Positions 1-16,924 of a stretch of 64,000 nt of DNA are shown piece by piece. This DNA comes from Scenedesmus sp. ARA3 (Eukaryota; Chlorophyta; Chlorophyceae; Sphaeropleales; Scenedesmaceae). Positions within the stretch are counted from its first letter, which is position 1. The number at the start of each line of letters is the position of its first letter. The stretch is from assembly GCA_004335835.1 (NCBI GenBank), contig RWJK01001396.1, forward strand, positions 7,934 to 71,933, in the 5' to 3' direction. The notes beneath the pieces were generated by a model. The model made no database searches, was not told the DNA's origin, and saw only the letters and a program-made list of their open reading frames with translations. The position numbers and the translations under genes are program-made.

Positions 1-3000
1 CGGGCTGGTGTGCTGTGTGAGGTCTGTGTGGTGGTGAGAGTGCGCGCACACCGCGGGTAGCGAGCGCATTGTCGGTGATTCCCTTGCTGTGTGCTGGCGG
101 TGCTTGGAATGTGTGCTGCAAAGTGGCGGTGGCTGCAGGAGGAATGAAAGCAGTGCAGAGCTTGCTGAAAGTGTTGGCAGGCAGGCGCATTCGTACGTGG
201 AGTGGTCACTGTTGACTGCTGGCTGTGCATCTGGCTGCTCACTGGGGCTGCCTGCACAGCAGCCTGCGAGATGTATCTGCGGACCAAGAGGTGGCTTGAC
301 CTGACGTCATTCGAGGTGTCATAAACAGCGCTTTCGAGGCTTGTTCTGGGGCAGTCTGCTAGCGTCGTCTCTCGCACTGGGGTGCGCCTGTTCAGTGCGG
401 TCTGGCTGTTGCAGGACAGGCGGCAGCGGCAGCTGAAGCTGCATATTGTATGAAGTGCCTGGCTTGCATGCTTGCGTGAGGGCTATAAGGTGGCATGGCC
501 TGTGTAGCATGGCCTGAATTGGGCCGGTGCTCACTGCGCTCAACAAAAGGAGTTGCTGGGTTGTGGGCCTGGGTGGTGGATTTCAGCTGGGTGTCAGCAC
601 ACTACTGCATGCATGTGCTGGGCCTGCGCGTTGTGGTGGTACATACAGTGCACACGTGTGCAGTCTGTGCATGTCCTGGGTGATGCAAGAGGCATCTGCA
701 ATGCAGCGCTGAGTGCAGAGTGCTTGCTGCTTCTCAGGTTGGTGAGCGTTGGGGAGCTTTCACTAGCGTATTTCACACAACAGGTGCACTGTTGCTAGCT
801 GAGCTTGGCTTTAAGCTTGCGCTTAGCATGCGCCGCAGTATACTGTACGTGTGATGCAGCTGTCCGTGTACGGTTTTCCTGCAGCCTGCAATTATACATG
901 TTGAAGTTTTTTTGGGTTGCGCTTCAGCTGCATTTTCCCTTCCGCAGCGGCGGCTTGTTTGGTGAGGATTGATGCAAGGTGCGATCTTGCAAGGTTTTTC
1001 GTTTGCCCTGCAAGCGCAGCCGTGCGCTTGCAAGCGGCGTGTAAAGCAACGCTGGGTTCAGAAGCGTTGAGTTTGCTTATACAACACAATGAACTCTTCA
1101 GTGGTGCTGTGGCACACGTGTCAGTTCACCTGGGTCGTGTGCAGACCAAGTGGTAGGGGCACAGGGGTGACCTGTGCACATTGTGGTGCTACATTCCTTC
1201 TCATGTCTCACACCGTGATGAAGCTTGTTTGGCCTCTTCAAGCTGCATGCATTTCGCAGTGCATTTTGGTTTTAGGCGGCTCGTCGGCGCTGCTGCCGCT
1301 GCACGTCTGTTTGCTTGCACATTCATGTGCACGGCAGGCGCGTGAGCAGCAGCAGCAGCTACTATGAGTTGCCCGGTGCAGCAGAGGTCACTATAGCTGA
1401 TGTGCGTTGTGGGCATGTGCTCGCATGTTGGCACTGGCGCAACAGGACATGAGAAGTTAGTTCTTTCACTGAGTTTTGGTGGCTGAAGGCGTGTGTGTGC
1501 TTCCTGGCATCACAATGCCTGATACATCACACAAGCACATGCACCTGTGTCGCATGTGTATGTTACTGCTGAGCGATAAGCAGCATGAGTGGCAGATCAG
1601 ATGCGCTGGCTGCATGCGGCGCAGTGTGTTGGCAGTACAGGTCAGGCGTGTGAGATGCGCTCACAAAATTTGAATCAGGATTTGACAGCAGCAGTCCGAA
1701 GTCAGCAAAGAAGAGTGGTGTTTGCAGCAGCGGCAGAGCAGTTGTGGCAGAGTGTGCCGATTGAATTCTAATGGCACGAGGTAGCTGGCAGTGGTAGCAG
1801 CTCAAGAGGCAGCGTTGAGTCTACTTGGGCAGCTGATTGGCAGTAGACTGCTAGCTGCCAGCGTTCTGCAACACAACAAGTCATGCAGCATTTGTTTGTC
1901 GCCTGCTGCATGGTGCCTCACATCTCGCACCTTGCAGCCAATGGAGTAGTGTTCTGCGTCTTTGCAGATTTGAGGTCCCCTTGCTGTTCAAATAGCGGGT
2001 GCGATGCGCGTGGCCAGAGGGTGTGTGCATTTTGCGTGTGTGCAATCTGCATTTAGGGGTGCGTATGTCTGCTTTATCCTTGTGCCTTGTGTTGGGGCAG
2101 CGGTGTTTGGCAACCTATGAGCATCATCAGTTTCATTGTAGAGGCCCAGTCCTTCAATCTGCAGCTGTGGTGGCATGTTTGCTGGCGTTCTGTGCGCCGT
2201 CTTCCTGGCAGTGTGGCAGTGCACAGCATTGCGCAGTAGGCGATGGCATGGGAGCCATGTGTGCATATGTAATGGCAGTTGTCGAGTCTGCGCTGTACAT
2301 GCGTACGATACTGAGAGAGGTGGGTTGCAGCAGGGCTACTAGTGGGTTGTGCGGCTGTGCCGCTCACAACGTCGAGCTGGCAGGTGTTTTTCATGTTCCT
2401 AATTCCAGGCAGGTTCTGCCAGCGACTAGGCACAGCTGCTGGTTCGATAGCAGTGGGTTCCTGTCGGTATAGCGGCGGGCAACCGCACACATTTACACGT
2501 CTTCATGTTTGGGTGTGTTGTTTCTGTGTCATTGGGGTCTGTGTGAGGCTTGCCACCTCCCCAGGGGAAGTCTGCAGGATCACAGCGTTTGGGGTGGGAG
2601 TAAATGAGTGGAAGAGGGTGTGATGTCAGCGGCAGTTACAGTGCACTGTGGCACCGTCATGCTTCAATTGCTGGCTTCACCAGAGACCCCATCGCATGCG
2701 TTTCCATATGCTTTTCCTTCCAGCTGTTCCAATTTTCCTACAGTGTTTGTGGACCATCATTTGGCACTGGTGCTGTGCTTCTGACAGGGATGGAAAGTTG
2801 GTGATTGCTGTGCGTGCGGCTGTAGTTCCAGCGGCAGTACTTTGTAACTACTTCAATTACCAGCATTGCTTTGAATTCATCCAAGAGTCCCTGATGAGGT
2901 TGTGTGACCCTTTGACTGCAAGTGATACTACACAACACTCTGGCTCAGCATTGAAAGTATGGATGACGTTGGATGCTATGCCTACATGCCAGCCGAGCTT

Positions 3001-3605
3001 CCGACTGCCTGCATGCGTGCCAGCTGCAGCCCACGCAGATTGTCAGGAGACTTAGAACGAGAGGTCTTCTGGCGCAGCTTTGCTTGCATGTTTCGCATCC
3101 AATGCAGTCCGTGAGGACTCAGCGGATGTGTAAATTCGTTCTTATACAACAGCAGGAGAAGCAGAGCAGAACAAATGAGCTTTGATTCTTGCAGCCATGG
3201 TGGCGGGGCCCCCATCTAGACATGTGAGTGAGCAGTATGTTGCACTGTGCTGTGACAATGTTTGCTTTCTGCAACGCCATGCAGTTTGTTTACGCAACCT
3301 GAGCGGTGCTGGTGCCTGCTCAACTGCATCCCCATACGATGGTGGGCTGGTCTGTGACAGCGTGACAGCAATTCACCACAATATCAAACACACCGGCAGC
3401 ATGTATGCAGCTGCATCAATGCCGGGTATTGTCAGAACATCGCGACGCAGGCCGGCGACGAAGGAAACAGCGAGAATGCAACAACCTTGGACGCTTAGCT
3501 GGATGGGCCATGTCGCCGGGATCCCAAGAGATCAGGCTTGACCTGGTTTATAGCGAAATTCACAGCAAAAAAAAGTAGGTGTATGGTGTATGTAACGAGT
3601 GCTAA
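1..3605. other. No recognisable gene; intergenic or UTR-like
   Basis: No reading frame here shows family resemblance, and the short open frames (longest about 157 codons near 1999-2472) overlap on both strands as expected by chance. The sequence is rich in TGC/GCA words and TGTG runs. It may hold the far end of a gene lying left of the window, but I cannot place an exon. Confidence 0.5.
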
Positions 3606-4393
3606 ATGTCGGCCCATCGCTGCGCACCCTCGGCCCTGGTGCGTCGAGCAGGTCTGCTGCTCGTGGCTGCTGCAGTTCTGCTGGTGTGCTTGCCAACAAC
3701 AGCGCGAGGAGGCATAGCCAACATGATTCAATACGGGCTGGAGTTCAACGACGGAGCTGGCAGCACCATAGAGACAGGTATGTATGCAGCATGGCCAAGA
3801 GCCCCAAAGCAGCATGAGCAGGCAGGGCTGTGGTTCCTGCAGAGCTGTTGACTGCAGCATGCCGTGCGAGCACAAAAGGAGTTGAAGGCGACATGGTTCG
3901 GTTCAAACGCATGCATTCCTGTCCGCAAGCAGAGCAGTGGCGTCTGCAACGGTTCTGCTGCCGCTGCTGCTCTGGGTGACATACCGTTGTTCTGCATGCA
4001 CACGCATGCTTGCAGCCTTGGCACCGCTTGCCAACACGCGCACTGCAACGTTCAACCTCGCCCCCTGCACTGGCATACAAGTGCACTATCACACCAACCA
4101 TGAGCTGTTCCAGCCCATAAAAGGTGAGCGACTGCTGTCGATAGGTAATAGCTGTTTACCAGCCAAATCCTTGGCAGCGCAGGTACCCACATTTGCCCTG
4201 CAGTGGACACGTTTGTGCTGCAGCTGCCGCAGCGCGGCGCTGCTGCCACAAGCCTAAGCAGCACATTCGTCCAGCATTCTACAACTCACCCTTTACAATG
4301 TTGTACTTAGTGATGATGCAGTACTGTTGATTACGGCTTTCCAGGCTTTCCGACGGGGCTCAAGTGTTGCTGCTTTGCTGCTGCTTCCTACTG

Positions 4394-4484
<91 letters not shown>

Positions 4485-4956
4485 AGGCAGCCTGACAGTG
4501 GGTGTTGTAAACCAGACCAACGTGTGGCGCGTGTTCAACGTGTCTGCTGGGCAGCTGCTGGAGATCCCTGCAGGTGAGCATTACAAGCAGCACACCTGTG
4601 TCACTGCTGACTTCACCTCTTCTGATGCGCATTCGTGGAGAGCTCCTGCGCTGCTGCTCGCTAGCGCTGCTGACTTCCATGCTGTCTCGTGTGCGTGCAA
4701 TGCCTCCTCCCCTGCAGGCGACATCCACTACATGCTCAACTCCGGCTGCAGTGGAGCCATACTTGTGGGCACGTGGCCTCTGGAGACCAACACTACCTTC
4801 CTGCTGCCTGCACTGGGGGCGTTTCCGCCTGAGGCGCAGCTGATGTTTGGGCAGAGTGCCTTCCCTGCAGTGCAGGGGACTTTCCCACTGATTAGGGATG
4901 CTGCATGCCTCTCTCGATGCGGGGCTGCTGTGCCTGCTGCCGGCACTGCAGGATGA
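3606..4956 (+). CDS. Germin-like protein (secreted cupin)
   Basis: Four exons, 3606-3777, 4016-4123, 4487-4573 and 4718-4956, join with all introns in phase 1 to give 201 residues. Residues 1-36 form a signal peptide (hydrophobic core LLLVAAAVLLVCLP, then ARG). The mature part is a single cupin. Germin box 1 reads G-x3-HYH-x3-E-x6-G, with likely metal ligands H81, H83 and E87. Box 2 is a perfect G-x5-P-x-G-x2-H-x3-N at residues 115-130, with H126 as the fourth ligand. Germins bind Mn in the apoplast or wall, and some have oxalate oxidase or superoxide dismutase activity; activity here cannot be told from sequence. Exon 4 runs in frame to the first stop, so the last about 20 residues are less certain. 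Length fits the family (about 220). The family assignment is strong. Confidence 0.85.
4395..4486 (+). repeat. (CTG)n tract forming an intron 3' end
   Basis: About 30 CTG units run directly into the CTGCAG acceptor of exon 3 of the germin-like gene, occupying the place of the polypyrimidine tract. Confidence 0.9.
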
Positions 4957-5808
4957 GTGCGTTGATGTGTTGACATTGAATGCTTGGCAGGTTGCTGCAG
5001 CTGGAGTTGTCACCACATTGTACAACATGATTCTGCCATGGTGCCCGGTGTTGCATTTGCGGTGCCACCGCAGCGGCTAGCGGCTAGCTAGCGTGTGTCG
5101 CAGCTATGGAACCAATGCATAATGCAGGATAACAGTTGTAGGATTCCTTGGTGGTTGTGAAATGCACGTCAGGCTTTGGCTAGTAGGGAGCCAATCAACG
5201 TCTGCGGCCTCAGGCGCCAGCCTGATGCTTTGAACTTCACGCTGTTGAATGCTGTGACAGCATCAGCATGCCCCAGTTGCCTTTTCTGCGTATCAGTACA
5301 TCGCACGTTCTTGCAGGAGTGGAAACACAGTCGGACGGTTGATTTTGTTGATTATCGCTGTTACAAGTGCATCCAGGGAGTTTGTCGAGCTCACCAACAG
5401 GCTGATTGTGTTGGCAGACACAGGTGTAGCGGTTGGCACGTGCCCTCATAGGGGTGTTGGTATCGCATGCATTTAAAAACACAAACTTGGTTATTAAGTA
5501 ATTGCTCGAGTTTGCGAGCATTGCAACCTTGCAATTGGTGGCAGGTGAGGAGGGTAACTGTGTCACCAGCTCTGGGTGCAACGGGGTGACTTCGGGAAAA
5601 TCTCCGCCCACGACGCCCAAGCTGTTCAGTTGAACTTCATGATGATAGTTCAAACAGTTTTATCAGCAGACCAGGGCAATCCAAAGCTATTGTGAGCCGG
5701 CCATAATCCTAGAGCAGGCTGTATCATCCTTCCACATTCACTGCCTGATGCGATCAAATACCGTGAGATAGCCTACTTACCAAGTGTTCTTGCCAGCCCG
5801 CTTGCAAC
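4957..5808. other. Intergenic between two + strand genes
   Basis: 3' flank of the germin-like gene and 5' flank of the SGNH hydrolase. No supported exon, RNA gene or clear promoter element. Confidence 0.5.
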
Positions 5809-6851
5809 ATGGCGGGCTGGCGCTGGTTGGCGGTCTCTCTGACCCTGCTGCTGCTCGGGCTGCCTCAACACCTAGCCGCGTCCAAATTCGTAGCCAACCC
5901 GTCTGCTAGACTATCGCAACAGCATCGACAGTTTGCGGAAAAGATGTGGGAGTCAAACCTGGCGATGTCAGAGAGCCTGATCAGGGCTGGCTACAAGCAT
6001 GAACTGGAGGTAGGTCACCAACGGTTGCGCATGCAGCTTACAGCAGGCACCATACTATTCAAGGGATGCTGTTGACAGCAGCTGCAGTCTCTTCAACACA
6101 CAGCAGTGCAGATGGTCGTAAGAGGGCAGTGCTTGCTAGCAGCAGTTGCTGTCAGCGCACGCCATGCGTCACGTGCACGTCATGCTTGATGGGTTGACAA
6201 ATGCACCAACAGCAGGTGCTCAGCCATCCCGCAAAACTAAGCAGCACCCTGTTTTGTTGAAACAATCTTTGCAGCAGCACATACAAAAGCAGTTGTGCAC
6301 AAAAGCCAGCAGCACTCATCACGCAATGTGCTGATGTGCACAATCAACATACTTCCCCCTAGCCTGACACATAGTGACACTATGACGGTTTTGCTGCTGA
6401 CGCCTAAAGGACACCCACAGCACTGCTGGACAGAGATTTACAACGGCATGGCAAATTCCTGCTGCGGCTTGCAGGGCAGGAACTGGGCGCGGCTTGTGCA
6501 GAAGCTGAGCACAGAAGGCAGCACAGTCAACATCGTCGCATTCGGAGGCAGCGTGACAGTCGGTTACAGGCTGAGTAACACGTCATACCCCGAGGAGTTT
6601 GTCGAGTGGCTGGGGGCCACCTTTCCAGGAGTGAAGTTCAACCTGATAAACCTGGCAAGGAGAGCAACAGCAGCAACGTTTGCAGCATTATGCCTGGTGC
6701 AGGACATGCCGGAGGATGCAGGTGAGCTGGCAGCAGCAGCAGCGGCTGCAGCAGCAGCAGCGACTGTAGCAGCAGCAGCGACAGCAGCAGCAGCAGCGGC
6801 AGCAGCGGCAGCAGCGGCAGCAGCGGCAGCGGCAGCGGCAGCGACAGCGGC

Positions 6852-6891
<40 letters not shown>

Positions 6892-6908
6892 GCGGCAGCG
6901 GCGGCGGG

Positions 6909-6946
<38 letters not shown>

Positions 6947-7935
6947 GCGGCGACTGCAGCAGCAGCGGCGGCGGCGGCGGCGGCAGCAATGGCAGGCTCA
7001 GCAGCAGCGCTTGCAGCTACATAATTTGGAGTGATAGTGTGCATTGCCGCCCCTACTCGGCTGACACGGTTATGCAGCAGCTGCAGGCGCTGCCAGCACT
7101 GCTCAGTGACCTGCACCTGTGAAGGCATGATGATGCTCCCTGCAGCAACTATGCATCACAACCTACAAACTACATGGATAGCTCTCTTATTCAAAAAGCA
7201 ATTGATAGGCTCCTTGGGCAGCTCAAAGTGCGTGAAGCAGACCACAAAGCACCATCAGCACTTACTCAACGAGCCAGGCCTTTTAACTTCACTGCTGATA
7301 CTAATGGAGTACAGCGTGAATGGCTACAGTGGCCAGCCGTTCAATTCTTGTCACAAACAGACTGTGTTTAACCAGTCACACCTGCTTACATTCTGCGCTG
7401 CTGCAGATCTGGTGCTACTAGAGTACAGCGTGAACGGCCAGCAATGCATACTTGTCACAAATAGACTGCACCTAACCAGTCACACCTGCTTACATTCTGC
7501 GCTGCTGCAGATCTGGTGCTACTAGAGTACAGTGTGAACGGCTACGGCGGCCAGTGCCAATGCTTCACAAGCCCTCAGACAGCCGGCTATGAGACGCTGC
7601 TGCGCAAGATCATAAAAAAGGCACCACACACCGCCATGCTGGCGTTTGCCAGCTTCATGTGGCTAGACAAGGACAACAAGCCCGGCAAATATTATGAGAC
7701 AGGGGAGGATCAGCACGGAGTGGTGGCCAGGCGATACGGTGAGCAGCAGGCATGCTTCTGAATGCTATGGGTGGTTCAGGTGGCAGTACTGCAGCAATGC
7801 GCTGATGTTGCTGTGGTTCTGTGAGGGCTGCTCCTGCTGCTGGCTCTGTGGCATGCCACAAACAGCTGCTGCTGTTTCTGCCGTGTTGAACATGGATCAA
7901 GCAACCCAGGAGTGAGTACAACTCAACTGCTTTGA

Positions 7936-8032
<97 letters not shown>

Positions 8033-8155
8033 CGTGCCCATGATGAGCGTGCGTGACGCGTTATATGACGTCATGTTTGACCCCGACAACGCATATGGTG
8101 TCAAGAGGGAGGAGATCCTGGTGGACATCGTGCACGTGGGGGACTAGTGAGTGGC

Positions 8156-8186
<31 letters not shown>

Positions 8187-9385
8187 CGGCGGCTGTGAAG
8201 CAGCAGCAGCAGTTGCGTTCATCTCCTTGCAACAGGCACTGGTGATTGATTGCCACTGTGCGCAAGGCATGCATGCATAGGAGCACAGCCGCAGAACATG
8301 TAGCACCCAGGTCCTGCGCCTGCAGTGTGACATACTTGTTGCTGCTGCTGTTGCTCCTCTGTCTGCAGCGGCGCCAAGGTGTATGCAGCTTTCCTTGCAT
8401 GGGCGGTGCGGCATCAGGCCACCCGTGTAGTGCTACACCACCGCAGCTTAGCAGCAGCAGCACGCCACACGCCTGCAATGCCGCCGCCCCTCAACCCAGA
8501 AGCAGCGCAGGAGGACTGGCCGACGTTTTGTGCAGAGGGGCTGGGCCTGCAGAAGTATGTGACAGAAAACAAGGGCTGGAAATGGGTGGACGAGGGCACA
8601 AACGCATGTGCAGGTGCGTCCTAACAATCATTCTTTGCAGTTGTTCCTTTTTGTGTATCTATTGCGTCATATCATACCCAGCAACGGCAGTAGAGTGGTG
8701 TTGTACAATCAGCGATCAGCACTGGAGATGATGCCAGTGCCTGCTGTGGGGTTGCAAGCACGTGCAAACTGCGCGTCTGTGTGTTCATGTCACCCGCATG
8801 CATATATGTCACCTGGATGCATTGATGTCATCCGCATGCATTGATTTCACCAGCATGCATTGAGGTCACCCGCTTGCATTGTGTCCAGCCCATGCATTGA
8901 TGTCACCCGCATGCCTGGCTGCACAAACAGTCATCGCTCTTGTTGTCGCAACTGACGTATACATGTCATGTCGACCGTCATACACAGGCTGCCACCGCTA
9001 CGGCTACCTGACCAAGCAAGTTGGTGACAGCCTCACCATAAAGGTCAACTCGGACGTCCTCAGCGAACAGGATAAAAAGGACCAAGCAAAGGTGATGCTT
9101 GCGCTCACTTTTTTGAAGTCATATTCCGATGTGGGGCACGTCAATGTGGAGTGCGTGTCGGGCTGCGAGTGCGAGCCCAAGGTGTTTGATGCGAAGAATT
9201 CACGGCCCACGAGCGAACTTCACACTGAGAGGATGGAGATCGGGCATGGCAAAGAGTGCCTGCTGAAGTTCACGATCCTGGATGCGACCTCAACAAATGG
9301 GCACAAGTTCCGACTGGCGTCTGTGGCGGTGCATAAGGCTGACAAGGTGATGAGCTACGCCTACGGCCCGGTGTATGACAGATGA
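5809..9385 (+). CDS. Secreted SGNH/GDSL-type hydrolase
   Basis: Six exons, 5809-6009, 6421-6721, 7511-7738, 8032-8146, 8369-8613 and 8988-9385, keep frame across every junction and give 495 residues. Residues 1-24 are a signal peptide. Block I reads FGGSVTVG (catalytic Ser111). Exon 3 opens with DLVLLEYSVNG, the usual block III-like strand ending in Asn. Exon 4 ends DIVHVGD, the D-x-x-H catalytic pair (Asp275, His278). The C-terminal about 130 residues form a Cys-containing beta-rich domain (VNVECVSGCECEPK) like those that follow SGNH domains in other protist and algal esterases. Likely an extracellular or wall carbohydrate/lipid esterase; substrate unknown. Intron 2 holds a GCA tract and two partial copies of exon 3, intron 3 a CTG tract, and intron 5 a 19-bp minisatellite. 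The gene converges on PEX6. Confidence 0.82.
6725..6990 (+). repeat. GCA/GCG triplet tract in SGNH intron 2
   Basis: Imperfect (GCA/GCG)n then (AGC)n and (GGC)n starting just after the exon 2 donor. All three frames are open as poly-Ala/Ser/Gln, but canonical splicing from 6721 to 7511 skips it and restores the hydrolase fold. Confidence 0.85.
7291..7560 (+). repeat. Tandem copies of SGNH exon 3 5' edge
   Basis: Three copies of the exon 3 start (encoding LLEYSVNG or a close variant) begin near 7297, 7407 and 7511, with periods 114 and 104 bp. Copies 2 and 3 each carry the same CTGCTGCAG acceptor; copy 1 has lost it. Only the last copy continues into the full exon. Confidence 0.85.
7936..8029 (+). 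repeat. (CTG)n tract forming an intron 3' end
   Basis: About 31 CTG units end at CCAG, the acceptor of SGNH exon 4. Confidence 0.9.
8789..8920 (+). repeat. 19-bp minisatellite, seven units
   Basis: Units of the form GTCACCCGCATGCATTGAT start at 8789, 8808, 8827, 8846, 8865, 8884 (18 bp) and 8902, inside SGNH intron 5. GCATGC palindromes recur in each unit. Confidence 0.85.
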
Positions 9386-10455
9386 CATGTTACTTTCACA
9401 TGTTGCGCCAGCTGAAACAATGCAAAGTGACGCGTGTGACGCAGCCAGCACATCCAGCAGTACATTGATTTGGCGCTGCAGCAGCTTGCATGCAGGTCTT
9501 GGTACAGGTCTGTTGGCTGTCCATTTACATTGCACAGTTGCCGCTTGGCAAGCGTTCATGGTGCTGCTACAGCAACACGGCTGCTGCTGCAATGCAGCGG
9601 CCCTATAGTGTTGCCAGCAGTATTGCGCCTGGCACAGGTTGGATGCGTGTGCACATGATGTTATACACAAGAGCATTGCATCAACTGGCGGTGTAGCTGG
9701 CGCTACGCATGTGTGCCAATGCTGTGGGCTGATCAGCTCTGCTGCTGGACAAGGAGCATGCCATACCAGCAGCTGTCATGCGTGTTCCGCCTCTGCCAGC
9801 CTTCAGCGCTGGCTGCTGCCATTCTATGCGGCAGAGGGGCGTGCCCTGTGCTTCGGCCTTGTGGTTGAGCCTCTACATCATCATCATGCTGCAAGCACCT
9901 GGATTGTGGGCATGCATATGATGCTCTCAGAATTGCACACCCTTGCTGTATTGAGGGCTTGCATGTGTGCACATCCTTATTTCAGTTGCTGCACAAGCAC
10001 ATGGCGTCATCGTTCTTGGTGGTGCGCTGCTCAGCACATGAACACATTCAGAATGTAACGCACTCGTGATTGATGCATGCTTGCTGGTGTGGCCAGCAGC
10101 AGGTGTCACACAGTTTTGCAGCGCTGTAGCGGCTGAGGATTGCCTGGCACGTGATTCACCCAATGTTGCAGCGGCACGGTTGTCAGTGGTGGTTTGTGGC
10201 CTAGCATTGCAGATGCACTGTGAAGTGCATGTGTGCTGCGCCATGGCAGCTGCCTGCAGGTCATGGCAGCCTGTATCCTTGGTGCTGCAACCGAAGATTC
10301 ATCACAATAGCACAGTCGTGATGGGAGTATTACTTTGTCTCCTGTCACCGCCTTGGCTTCTCACATGCGCGTGGAGCGTAACTTACATCAAGGGTGTAAA
10401 CGGTCTTCAAGTCAAGCATGTCAGTTCTCACTGCCGGAATACCGTCACACGTCCA
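9386..10455. other. Convergent 3' flanks of SGNH and PEX6 genes
   Basis: No coding exon supported. A TGTAA green-algal-type polyadenylation word occurs on + at 10054-10058, far from the SGNH stop, and another on - close to the PEX6 stop. Confidence 0.45.
10383..10387 (-). terminator. Candidate TGTAA poly(A) signal for PEX6
   Basis: TGTAA on the minus strand about 70 bp beyond the PEX6 stop at 10456. TGTAA is the usual chlorophycean polyadenylation word; a five-base match alone is weak evidence. Confidence 0.3.
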
Positions 10456-16431
<5,976 letters not shown>

Positions 16432-16924
16432 GTCTGCAGCGAGTTTCAGCTGTTGAGTGAGGTCTCCCAGCTACATGGTGTACGTTGCTGTTGTCTGTGC
16501 TGGCAACCCTATGACACAGCCCTGATAGCTTCAGCAGCCTGATGCATCAATACCAGACGCTAGTGACATATAGAAGCAAAGCAGCTGCCATGTTGCACAT
16601 GCTGCATGCACCACACGGTCGCAGAACAGTTGTATCGGCATGACACTTGGCAGTGACAATGAATGCATGAAGCGCAGAATTGGCGATCGACGCAGTACGT
16701 CAAATGTAAGATAAAGCAGCTGCGATCATTTTGCATGCTAAGTGGATGCAGCAGGACAACAGCAGGTGTCATCGTGTCGACAAGGACGCCTCTGCCGCAG
16801 TCTGATGTTTGCTGCGTCATTTGCTCTATCATCCAATCCAGTGGCTGAAACATTTTCCGGGTGCCATCACGACTGAGGCATTACTGATAAGCATAAATAC
16901 TCGGCTGAGTGTAGCAGCAGTAGC
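16432..16924. promoter_or_regulatory. Divergent promoter interval, PEX6 / transporter
   Basis: 493 bp between the two start codons must hold both promoters and 5' UTRs. A CATAAATA word at 16892-16899 is TATA-like but only about 25 bp from the + start codon, so its role is doubtful. Confidence 0.45.

Noticed and set aside
2430..2475. tRNA-like GGTTCGA word
   Set aside because: No matching acceptor or anticodon stems nearby; a seven-base match is chance.
4293..5028. Minus-strand poly-Ala/Ser frames over the germin-like gene
   Set aside because: Antisense to a well-supported + gene; open only because CTG repeats lack stops.
6295..7122. 275-codon + frame with long poly-Ala/Ser run as a protein
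   Set aside because: Splicing at 6721 to 7511 removes the GCA tract and restores a continuous SGNH domain; the run is an open triplet repeat in an intron.
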